A stretch of DNA of 56,432 nt, from positions 687,852-744,283 of the forward strand of contig NW_014577066.1 of assembly GCF_000485595.1 (NCBI RefSeq), written 5' to 3'. This document shows, piece after piece, positions 48,101 through 56,432 of the stretch. The stretch comes from Priapulus caudatus. Its lineage: Eukaryota; Priapulida; Priapulimorpha; Priapulimorphida; Priapulidae. The position numbers and the translations under genes were made by a program. The notes beneath the pieces were generated by a model that made no database searches, was not told the origin of the DNA, and saw only the letters and a list, made by a program, of their open reading frames with translations. Numbering within the stretch: the first letter of the stretch is position 1; every line of letters starts with the position of its first letter.

Positions 48101-51100
48101 CCTCTTCATTTTAATGCATAATCTTTGCAAAATACGATTTCTCTCGGGAGATATTGCGCATGCGCGCGCACAGTGTTAGGCGTGCAGTGCCGTCTGAAGA
48201 AAACTTTATAATATAGCTTGCTGCGGGGCAGAGAGGATGGGAGACTGAGGAAAGGCGGCAGGGCAGACAGCTGGTTTTTTTAGAAGAAGTATGATGCTGA
48301 GCGAGGGACAGGGGAGGCAAGGGGAAAGACGCGAGGGCATAAAGTAGGTCTTTTGTACCCTACATGCTAGGGCGCTCGCCTAATTATAAACACAGGTCTA
48401 CTGATAAATGTTTATTAGGGAAAATCTGTGCTGAGATATCCCCTAACCATTTTAAATGTATATTCATCACAAAATATAACTCCTCTGGTGAGATATTGCG
48501 CATGCGCTAACACACTAACATAGCCAGATTGTGTACTGGCTTCTATACGCAGCGGGGATCTTACATGCAAGTCCTTCTACGATTTCTTAAATAATGTCTA
48601 CAGATGGAATGTTATCATAGAAATCTATACTAGGATAACTCCTCTTTATTTTAAATGCATAATATTTGCAAAATACGATTTCTCTCGGAAGATATTGCGC
48701 ATGCGCGCGCACCGTGTTAGGCGTGCAGTGGCGTCTGAGGAAAACTTCATAATATAGCTTGCTGCGGGGGAGAGGGGATGGGAGACTGAGGAAAGGCGGC
48801 AGGAAAAATAGCTGGGGGCGCTAGAAGAAGAAGGAGGCTGAGCGATGGACAGGGGAGGCAAGGGTAAGGACGCGAGGGCATAAAGTAGGTGTTTTGTACC
48901 CTACATGCTAGGGCGCTCTCCTAATTATAAACACAGGTCTACTGATAAAAGTTTATTAGGAAAATCTAAGCGGAGATACCCCCTAACCATATTAAATGCA
49001 TATTAATTATAAATTATAACTCCTCTAGTGAGATATTGCGCATGCGCTAACACACTAACGTAGCCAGATTGTGTACTGGCTGCTATACGCAGCCCTGACC
49101 TTACATGCAAGGTCTTCCTCCTATTTCTTAAATTATGTCTACTGATAGAATGTTATCATAGAAATCTATGCTAGGATAACTCCTCTTTATTTTAAATGCA
49201 TAATCTTTGCAAAATAAGAATTCTCTCGGGAGATATTGCGCATGCGCGCGCACCGTGTTGGGCGTGCAGTGCCGTCTGAGGCAAACTTCGTAATATAGCT
49301 TGCTGTGGGGGAGAGGGGATGGGAGACTGAGGAAAGGCAGCAGGGGAGATAGCTGGGGGCGGTAGAAGAAGAAGGAGGCTGAGCGAGGGACAAGGGAGGC
49401 AAGAAGATAGACGCGAGGGCATAAAGTACGGGTTTTGTACCCTACATGCTAGAGCGCTCTCCTAATTATAAACACAGGTCCGCTGATAAAAGTTTATTAA
49501 GGTAATCTATGCGGAGATATCCCCTAACAATTTTATATGTATATTCATCACAAAATATAACTCCTCTGGTGAGATATTGCGCATGCGCTAACACACTAAC
49601 GTAGCCAGATTGTGTACTGGCTTCTATACGCAGCGGGGATCTTACATGCAAGGTCTTCTCCGATTTCTTAAATGATGTCAACTGATGGAATGTTATTATA
49701 TAAATCTATGCTAGGATAACTCCTCTTCATTTCAAACGCATAATCTTTGCAAAATACGATTTCTCTCGGGAGATATTGCGCATGCGCGCGCACCGTGTTA
49801 GGCGTGCAGAATCGTGCGTCAATAAACTCAATATTCACAGAGACTATAGCTAAGACATGTGTCTATAGGTATCTAGAATTTTAGAAATTTAATCATCTGT
49901 AATTCACTTTCGCACGCATATATTTGCTAATATACTGACTAATCGTGCGTCAATAAACTCAATATTCACAGAGAGTATGGGATGTCTATATTCAAGCCGG
50001 TACGGGAATCATTTGCATAATATATTCTAGTTATATTCCCAGATATAGCGTTTTTCAAGTTTCCCACAGAGCATGATAGGTACTAGATTTATCACGTGTT
50101 GCATGTTATATACGTTTGCAAATAATAAATTCGTTAGGACGGCAATGACAGATGCAGTGACTCACTGACTGCTGTGCACACGAACAAAGACTGTACTTAT
50201 TGATTGTTTAATTATATGTAATCATAATATCAATGTAAACTAATACAATATACAATCTTGTGAAGCTAACAGTTAAAAGTTAGGTAAAAACACTACTTGG
50301 TTCGGTGATCTGTGTAATTCTGCTGCCCTTTGTTCTGTGAAAAATACCAGTTAAAACGATATGCAATTTGTAAATAATACACCACATCACATGACACATG
50401 TAGATGGTCATGTACATAGACTTCGGAAGTGGATCTGCAACATAAGAAGAGCCGACATTGACGGGTTAAAAGACAGCCAATGCAAATATCTGCTAATTTG
50501 AGATAATCATTTTGAGGCATCTCAATTTATGTGTCCAGCTGACAAGGGTTAAAATCACTGGCTGCTTTGAAATGTGATATGCTGTACCTATTTAAAAATA
50601 TAACTATTATTAGTATGGGAAATTAGTAAAATACATTGCTTTGTCTGCTTCTCGTCGTGTGACTCATGGGGCGTTATACATGTACCAGGCTTGATTTCAT
50701 GAAATATACATAAACAGAAAAATACGGTTGAGAAATATTCACTGCTGGGCACTGAAGTATATTATCATTATTGCTTATGGCAATATCAAAACTAAACCAA
50801 CACATGCTGAATAATTTTGCTAATAAAAAATTCAAACTGTCTGTATTTTACCTAATTTTCCATAATTCCTTCACCCGATCCCTTCCACCTTTATTAAAAA
50901 CACAAGGGCAAGTCAAAAAATTTAAGAAGCTAAGAAAGGATGCAGTTCCATCTCTGATAGAAGTCAGTAACCCTCCTGCATTCCGAACCTAGAAACAAGC
51001 AGAATCGTAAATTGCTGAAGCTCCAGCACTTGTGATTAAGCTTCTTAGCAATAAATGTGTATTTGAGTAAAAATTATGGAAATTATATCGTTTTTATTAT

Positions 51101-54100
51101 TGTTTGTAGAAAAAACAAACATCTTACAAAATCCGGTCACAGACTGAGGAATAAATTAAACTACAGACTGTAGCACAGTATACAGTGTTCACATTACGCA
51201 TTGTGATGTTATGTGTGTATTGCGCATTAGTCTGTGTATGGTCTGTGATACGGTGTGGATGATCGTTTTGCATGTAAAAATAAATGTACAGCCGTTTAAT
51301 AGAGCAAAATCTACTTGAAGACTAACATTTGACCTTCTAGATTCAGGAATGTATAATTAAACTCCAGTCCAAATATTATAATTAACGATAGAGACGTTTT
51401 AATGTTACAACGTTACACATTTACGGTGTGTCACCACAGCCAGATTTTTAGTGTACCGCTACATTCGCTAGGCGGCGCCACCATTCAATTCCATAACACT
51501 ATTTTGGCGTTGCGTCCAGTCTGTGTATCCGTTAGTCTGTGGTATAGCCGTCAGTTTTAAAACATTTTTAAAAAATATTTCTAATAAATATTGAACCATA
51601 AAACTTTTTATGAAGCGTAATTTTAACCAATCTTAGCAGAAAATATCTGAAGAACCTAAAGAAATGTATCCCTTTAACTTCTCAATCAAACTTTTTGATC
51701 TGCACCACAGAGTTCTATTTACCTGAGCAGCGGAACACTCGCAGCACTAATAACATTATTTTGCACGTTACATACGACCGAGGGCTAATCTCAAAAGTGC
51801 AATTATATTTATACCTAAATGCTATTTAACCGAACGATGTTCATTTTAGGACAAATTTATCCATATTATAACTGAAACTATATGTTGTTTATAAGATATT
51901 GCAATCCTTCTGCTCTTAAATTAATAAATACAAAACACCCTCGGTCTGTAGCCTGCAGCCGAAACGTTGCTTTGTGCAACTTTTCAGTGGGTGTGCTGCC
52001 AGTGGTGCCACCGTCTTTGTAAGCAACGGTATAGCCGTCAGTTTTAAAACATTTAAAAAAAAATATTTCTAATAAATATTGAACCCTAAAACTTTTTATG
52101 AAGCGTAATTTTAACCAATCTTAGCGGAAAATATCTGAAGAACCTAGAGAAATGTATCCCTTTAACTTCTCAATCAAACTTTTTGATCTGCACCACAGAG
52201 TTCTATTTACCTGAGCAGCGGAACACTCGCAGCACTAATAACACAATCGATATAATTAATCCATACAGCGTTCAACCTTTGTCTCCTCATGGCCTTCATC
52301 CCGACTGCTTATACTGTTATACCTTAACATACGGTAAGCACGTGCGCTGTAACTCTCCCCGATCAACTACTACTAGACTACTGTTGCGTTTATAAAGTTT
52401 GTGCAGCGTGCACTCTACGTACATAGCCAGGAGACTGAATTCCTTCTCCAGTGCTGCCATCAACTCGCTCAACTCTGACGCACTGCAGTGACTAGATGAC
52501 GGTAGAGGTTGGGTCGCGGTGAGCTTTCTCGCTCTGTAAACACAAACCACTCAACATGTACTAGCAATGTCAAACCCATAATAATCCCCATGTGATAACC
52601 CGTTATTGTCTAATAATAATGTAAAGTCAATTTTAGCAACGCCCTTGCCTTCACAGCAGGAATTGTATTTTGGTAGGGAAACATGGTGTCGATTCATGTT
52701 CATTTACAGTCAAACACGCATTAGTGTACAAACATCTACATAACTAAATTGTCTATAAAAGACTATAATATCTGGTGTACCCTTAAGTTGTAGTTATAAA
52801 GTGAAAGAACTTCTATAGAACATACAGCTGTTTACAAAGGACACTTTTGTGGTATCCTTTCAGTGAACCTTATATACAAGTCTGAATGTGTTCATATTCC
52901 CAGATGCACATAATCCTCTAAAATATCAAGTTACCCACATCCTCAATAATGATACTGCCAAGGCACATGTAATAATAATGCATATGAATAATATATATAA
53001 TCACCACCCCAGACAATAATCACATGGCAATTCATTAATTGTTTTTATCTGCTATGTAAAACATCTTTAAACATGTCATTGTATTTTTATAGCAAACTTT
53101 ACATAATTGCTACTAGACATGCAGTTACTTACTACTCATATTACTTGAGAAAACTAACATCCCGAAAAAATTAAGCATAGGGCCATACTCACTTGGGCGA
53201 CTTGTCACACAGTGAACTGTGCGTTTTTAATGCAGCAAGCATTCCCTGTATGTTGCCACCTACGGAATGACTTTTACTTGTGGCCTGGAAAAGGTACATG
53301 TCAGTATGCACACTCCAAATAAACAAGAAACAATAAACTTGTTTGTTGATTCTAAACAAGTATCGTACCAGGAGTCTATCAATTTTGATTCAAAATTGAT
53401 TCTATTGATAGACTCCTGATCATACTCTCTTAAAATGTCCTAATCTTTTATGGCAGTTCTTGTTTGCTCAATTTTAGCCTAACAAACAGACCACTTTTAA
53501 GAACCATAGATCGTGCGCTAATCATGTGTTCACATGAGTATATATATAGACTTTGCAACTAAAATAACACATAGATTTAGTACATATATTCACGGCACAT
53601 GCAGTTTTCATCAATCTATAACCAGATGCAAACCAGACAACGTGTAACAACAGTTTGGCTAAATCTTCTCATCTCCCCACAGTATCTACAGCCTGGACAC
53701 CAAACCACTACCCTTCAGACATAGATGGTAACAACACTGAACAAGGATCGCTCAAATACAGGTAGCAACAAAACGTCAGGTCGTCACGACAGAACAATGC
53801 AAGCGATTCCCCCCGGCGTAACATACCGTGCCAACTACGAATGGAATTTCGGCAAAGTTCACTTGGTAATGTTCGGATCGGGCGGAGCTCTGCCGTGAGT
53901 TGGCTTCCGGCCTCCGTCTTTGTGTCTGGACCGACGCTGTCCTCCTACCATTGTCACGTGACTTCGGGGGATTAGACGTCACCTGAAACGTACGATACAA
54001 ATAACTTACTCGCTGTAACAGAAAGCTAGGTGAATGAGAATTATCTCAGGACAGTGACATTTTTCATCCTATTCACCCACGACAACTCCCTGTTTCCTTC

Positions 54101-55866
54101 AATGCAGCTAAAGATCAGAAGGGTACGGATGTAGTAAAATGGGCCCACAGTGAAAAACAGCATGACTTGTCTCAAAACATGTTAGATCTGGTATATGACA
54201 ACACAACTTGGCAATTTATGGCACTTAGATAGCACAGGGCCTAGGTACAATACTATGGTATTATTGCAGGCTTATACTGAAAACCTCCAAATATATATAC
54301 TTATTAGGATTAGAAAAAATATATTCTCAATACAGTTTCCCACATCAGCAGGTATTAGTACCAAAACACTCTTAACTGTGGCTGTCATTATTAGACTACC
54401 AACGAACTGCAATCATTAATCATGAAAATTTAATTAAAATAATTGTCATCTCACAATCGACTGGAGTAACTGTTGCTGTTTTTATTACATAAAAATTATC
54501 TTGGCTTACCTGTGATTAGGTAGGCAAATAGTAGTGAGAATAGCTTACCTGAGCAAGGAGCTCCTGCATCTCCTGTCTTTGTCTCTCCTCCTCCTCTTCT
54601 AGCTTTTTCATCTTCATCTGCTCGTCATGCACAGCAATCAAGTAATATTAAGCCCCACATAACATCCGACAGATACCTTAGTACTAGTAATTCGGTTTAC
54701 ATAAGAATTCTTCTACACTAGGCAGTTTATAAAGTTGCACGGTGACGTGAATACCGGTGCTGACTGCAAACCGCTAACACTCGGCAACTCGGTGTTATGC
54801 AAACCAAAATAAGTCTACGAGCTTACTGTAGGTCAGAAAGCCTTCAGCAAGCTACCAAGCATACTCGTATCAGTACACTCCGTATCAGTAGGATCAGGAG
54901 TATCAGTATCAGTACACTTCGCACACTCGATGGATACATGTCTTAGGCATCACTGAGAGGTTGCTCAATAAGCGAGGGCATGCGGAAGGCAACGGACGTG
55001 GTATCGGCCGCACCTGTGCAAGTCTCTGCGAGGCAGACAGCCGAATGTAATCGCTCTCGAGCTTGTCCAGTTTGGCGAGTCGATGCTCGAGGTCGGAGCG
55101 CGTCGTCTCTCGCGCGCCGGCGGTCTGCTGCAGTAGCGCCATCTCTCGCTGCGCGTTTTCGTACAGCCAGCGCATGTTGTCGCACTGTGTTTCTAGGATG
55201 CAGCGATGCATGCGACACGACTCTGGCGCGCCCGGCGCTGCTGCAAGAATGAGCGCGAGCGTTACTCGGCGAGTGAACAAGCGCAAGACGACAAGGGGCC
55301 GGCATCACAGACAAGAATGTGACACGACCTGCATGACCATGCAGGAAACCAGGTTTAAAGAACCGCCACCTTGGTCAAGAACCTGTCCTTGTATGCTTCT
55401 CCCTACTTGCCCATGTGTATGCCACTAGTGCATTTTTTTTCGTTGCCCAAAATAGTCGACGTAGTACTTACTGCTAAACGAATGCGAGAGAAACGACCTA
55501 CGAGAAACAGTACTTTCAGTCACTAATGTCACCATATGATTGATTACGAGCATTGGGAGTGCAACCATTAGCAATCAAAGGTGATTGTTGCCTATTGCTG
55601 CCAATCAAAGGTATTGTTGACTATGCGAAGATGCTTTATCACTCCTGCTGACAGATATTAGGAGGTGATGTACATAGGTCCGTTGGATAGCTAGTAATGA
55701 ATTATGTACCTACCTTTCCCTAGTGTCTGCTGGTTGGGCGGCTTGTGCTCCTGCCCCTCCTCACCCTCAGATGCTGATTTCGGGTCAGTCTTCGCGTCCG
55801 ACTTACTTCGCTCATTGTCGACTTGCCTTATCTTATCTCGTAGGTTGCGCAATGCTTCAATTACAC
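44820..55866 (-). CDS. CEP57: CEP57/CEP57L1 (translokin) orthologue, eight 3' exons; 5' end outside window
   Basis: Minus-strand exons in transcription order: 55866-55714, 55240-55014, 54617-54549, 53982-53827, 53284-53193, 52533-52423, 45565-45421, 45152-44820. All splice phases agree, giving about 427 aa of a family usually around 450-500 aa; the N-terminal part lies past the right edge. Features in order: ALRNLRDKIR start of the coiled-coil centrosome-localisation region; heptad-like coiled coil; acidic/basic helix; a basic linker ending in the family motif IPFVVG; SHSVGGNIQGMLAALKTH; LSELMAALEKEF; a second coiled coil; and the C-terminal LLKNVRTITSTLSRDDICWE, equivalent to vertebrate LLKDMQSI...LCWDY. 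CEP57 proteins bind microtubules through the C-terminal half and localise to centrosomes, where they support pericentriolar organisation; that function is inferred here. Confidence 0.93.
45421..45565 (-). CDS. CEP57: CEP57-like exon G: C-terminal coiled coil
   Basis: Acceptor tttgcag, donor GTGCGT; 145 nt. RHEELQRQMSN and VERLVNRMDSKGHQIAQLRK match the vertebrate 'LE.LV.RM..K..QI.K.RK' helix. It is separated from the preceding exon by a 6.86-kb repeat-filled intron. Confidence 0.93.
45875..46222 (-). CDS. Unrecognised 115-aa ORF in a repeated segment
   Basis: Starts MTATFARGSTIETL and contains RSVQSVYPLVCGYTVAYKDG and FVFINLRAEGLQYLINV; the composition is protein-like, with alternating hydrophobic strands. 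I do not recognise the family. Related copies lie at about 51895-52035 (same orientation, frame open over about 50 codons) and about 51456-51535 (rearranged, inverted). This suggests a mobile or retro-copied fragment rather than a host exon. It lies in the CEP57-like intron and no splice sites tie it to a gene. Confidence 0.3.
   Translation of the reverse strand: MTATFARGSTIETLSKQGIRSVQSVYPLVCGYTVAYKDGGATGNAPTEKLHKATFQLQATDRGCFVFINLRAEGLQYLINVRDRDVINSTIAGVMSAPKNEDFEIQCCFMTNVNA
46299..47540. repeat. Satellite-related units in inverted orientation (left half of clean array)
   Basis: Two or more diverged units (near 46690-46870 and 47220-47420) read as the reverse complement of the ~540-bp monomer that follows. 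For example, ACCTTGCATGTAAGG here faces ACCTTACATGCAAGG in the right half. The orientation switches around 47500-47545, so the array is head to head. Confidence 0.7.
47541..49808. repeat. ~540-bp satellite array, clean copy, about 4.2 monomers
   Basis: Monomers start with CTAGGATAACTCCTCTT (or a near variant) at about 47549, 48092, 48630, 49171 and 49709, spaced 538-543 bp. Each holds two GCGCATGCGC palindromes about 350-390 bp apart, and neighbouring monomers carry distinct diagnostic variants. The array stops abruptly inside the fifth monomer. It lies within the large intron of the CEP57-like gene. Confidence 0.9.
49809..50035. repeat. Fragments of the foldback-element core repeat
   Basis: The segment 49809-49890 (AATCGTGCGTCAATAAACTC followed by AGCTAAGACATGTGT and TCTAGAATTTTAGAAA) matches the internal tandem unit of the foldback element near 18920-19560. 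A second partial copy begins near 49941. The neighbouring phrase TGTCTATATTCAAGCC at about 49983 recurs at about 46246, so the two flanks of the clean satellite array share sequence. Confidence 0.7.
50036..50399. other. Intronic region left of the THAP-like relic
   Basis: AT-rich sequence inside the large CEP57-like intron. No repeat or exon recognised. Confidence 0.5.
50400..50992 (+). pseudogene. Decayed THAP-domain gene or transposase fragment
   Basis: In one plus-strand frame, LRKWICNIRRADIDGLKDSQ (about 50421-50480) is followed, after an in-frame stop, by DNHFEASQFM (about 50502-50531). Further on, KKFKKLRKDAVPSLIEV lies at about 50912-50962. These resemble the helix, the 'C.DHFE.S.F' zinc-ligand stretch and the 'RLK.DAVPSIF' end of THAP DNA-binding domains, in the right order. 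Stops and the split make an intact gene unlikely. THAP domains occur in host genes and in P-element-like transposases; I cannot tell which. It sits inside the CEP57-like intron, on the opposite strand. Confidence 0.45.
50993..51540. other. Intronic region right of the THAP-like relic
   Basis: AT-rich, no exon. The end (about 51456-51535) holds a rearranged inverted piece of the repeated 115-aa ORF segment (GTCTGTGTATCCGTTAGTCT). Confidence 0.55.
51541..52242. repeat. Direct duplication of about 210 bp, two copies about 490 bp apart
   Basis: Copies at 51541-51752 and 52029-52242 share 'GTCAGTTTTAAAACATTT' through 'CGCAGCACTAATAACA' with few substitutions. The spacer carries the second copy of the repeated 115-aa ORF segment. 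No gene. Confidence 0.8.
52423..52533 (-). CDS. CEP57: CEP57-like exon F: microtubule-binding domain
   Basis: Acceptor tttacag, donor GTACGT; 111 nt. The Ser/His-rich start is followed by ASELSELMAALEKEFSLLA, matching vertebrate 'EELSEVLQTLQDEF'. The donor was chosen because it gives the phase needed by the next exon and continues the family alignment without a gap. Confidence 0.88.
53193..53284 (-). CDS. CEP57: CEP57-like exon E: microtubule-binding domain
   Basis: Acceptor tttccag, donor GTGAGT; 92 nt. SHSVGGNIQGMLAALKTHSS, then LCDK, matches the vertebrate SHAV..N.Q..L.L.K.H...LC stretch. Confidence 0.92.
53369..53418. repeat. Hairpin in CEP57-like intron
   Basis: CAGGAGTCTATCAAT at 53369-53383 is complementary to 53404-53418. 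The 20-bp centre contains a nested inverted repeat (AATTTTG/CAAAATT). Confidence 0.93.
53827..53982 (-). CDS. CEP57: CEP57-like exon D: basic linker into the microtubule-binding half
   Basis: Acceptor gtttcag, donor GTATGT; 52 codons, phase 0 to 0. An Arg/Ser/Gln-rich, presumably disordered basic linker ends in HYQVNFAEIPFVVGT, the counterpart of vertebrate HYRLCLGDMPFVAG. Confidence 0.92.
54549..54617 (-). CDS. CEP57: CEP57-like exon C: charged helix
   Basis: Acceptor gagcag, donor GTAAGC; 23 codons, phase 0 to 0. MKMKKLEEEEERQRQEMQEL corresponds to the vertebrate MKELE..L.EEEQERKRMQ segment. Confidence 0.92.
55014..55240 (-). CDS. CEP57: CEP57-like exon B: main coiled coil
   Basis: Acceptor cttgcag, donor GTGCGG; 227 nt. 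Contains CILETQCDNMRWLYENAQRE and HRLAKLDKLESDYIRLSASQ, following the vertebrate 'LE.QL..MR.M...AE' and 'LEKLD.LE.EY.KL...Q' coiled coil. Confidence 0.93.
55714..55866 (-). CDS. CEP57: CEP57-like exon A: start of N-terminal coiled coil
   Basis: Acceptor ccaccag, donor GTAGGT; 153 nt, 50 complete codons plus split ends, so at least one exon lies upstream. VIEALRNLRDKIRQVDNERS matches the vertebrate 'I..ALRNLQ.KIR.LE.ER' motif. It continues with an acidic Lys/Glu/Gln-rich stretch. Confidence 0.9.
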
Positions 55867-55879
55867 CTGGTGGTCAGAT

Positions 55880-56398
55880 ACCAGTGAAAAAATTAATTAA
55901 TTTTTTTCCGGGACTCTTTTTGCAAACCCCCCCCCCAAAATTTCGGGGGCTACTTTTTCATTTTCCAGGGCTCTTTTTCCACTTTCCAGGGCGACTTTTT
56001 TCCAGGGCTGTTTCCTCAAATGTACACACAAGCACAGTAGCTAATACACTCGCGGGGGCGCACACACACCACCAGGGGCGTAAATCCGTACCGAGGAGTG
56101 GGGGGATGATCGGCGATAGCCGGGGGCGAAATTAACCTTGGCTGCCGCAGGCAGGCCCGCGTGCCGTAGGCATGCCAGTGCTAGGGGGGTGTGGGGGCAT
56201 GCCCCCCGGAAAATTTTGAAATATTTAACCCATTTTCCTGCAATCTGAGGCATACTGTGGCCCATATTCTCATGTCTGATGACACTATCTCAACCCTAGA
56301 CTCAACCCTACAAGTAAGGATTCAAAACACTTTTCATGACTTTTCAGAAAGCGTACACAGTTAGGTTACTATCTATCTATACTATAATTTGGCTAATC
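55880..56398. mobile_element. Unclassified transposon-like fragment
   Basis: C- and G-homopolymer runs, repeated TTTTCCAGGGC phrases and a mirrored GGGGGCATGCCCCCC followed by GGAAAATTTTGAAAT resemble degenerate terminal parts of interspersed repeats common in invertebrate genomes. No transposase ORF and no clear ends. It lies in the upstream intron of the CEP57-like gene. Confidence 0.4.
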
Positions 56399-56432
56399 TT
56401 GTGTGTGTGTGTGTGTGTGTGTGTGTTGTTTG
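56399..56432. repeat. (GT)n microsatellite at window edge
   Basis: TTGTGTGTGTGTG run of about 28 bp continuing to the end of the window. Confidence 0.95.

Noticed and set aside
36000-49810. CRISPR-like repeat array
   Set aside because: Units are contiguous ~540-bp satellites without unique spacers, in an animal genome.
1-56432. tRNA, rRNA or other structured RNA genes
   Set aside because: Read for tRNA B-box and stem patterns and for rRNA-like sequence by eye; none convincing.

Overview
This is animal nuclear DNA: two intron-rich genes lie in a background dominated by simple repeats, minisatellites, palindromes, transposon remnants and a satellite array. Introns have GT..AG borders, exons are small and phase-consistent, and there are no operons or bacterial-type signals. 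Both proteins belong to metazoan families. The repeat-rich, non-vertebrate-looking sequence suggests an invertebrate, but the species cannot be named from this window.

Layout. From 1 to about 17.7 kb I find no gene, only microsatellites, short minisatellites and two AT-centred hairpins. From 17759 to 32380 (+) there is a 17-exon gene for an ARHGAP20/RA-RhoGAP-like protein, about 1469 aa in my model. Its order is: unique N-terminus, a segment resembling the C-terminal part of a DH (RhoGEF) domain, PH, Ras-association, RhoGAP, and a long disordered tail with tyrosine-rich repeats, a PPxY motif and a PDZ-type C-terminus. Intron 1 holds a foldback-like repeat with a 10-N assembly gap. Intron 15 holds a clean hAT-type MITE with an 8-bp target duplication. 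The 3' UTR probably ends near 33.75 kb.

From 33.8 to 44.8 kb is intergenic DNA. Most of it (35045-41790) is an indel-rich version of a ~540-bp satellite array. From 44820 to 55866 (-) lie the last eight coding exons of a CEP57/CEP57L1 (translokin) orthologue; its 5' end is beyond the right edge. Its largest intron (45566-52422) contains a clean version of the same satellite (46299-49808), a decayed THAP-domain relic, a repeated 115-aa ORF and a local duplication. The right edge (55880-56432) is unclassified transposon-like DNA and a GT microsatellite.

The two genes converge tail to tail. One would act in Rap/Rho signalling, the other at centrosomes and microtubules; nothing shows a functional link. 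I see no new gene system. The most useful observations are the DH-like fragment in the RhoGAP gene, the head-to-head satellite/foldback family, and evidence that 35-41.8 kb is uncorrected or mis-assembled sequence.
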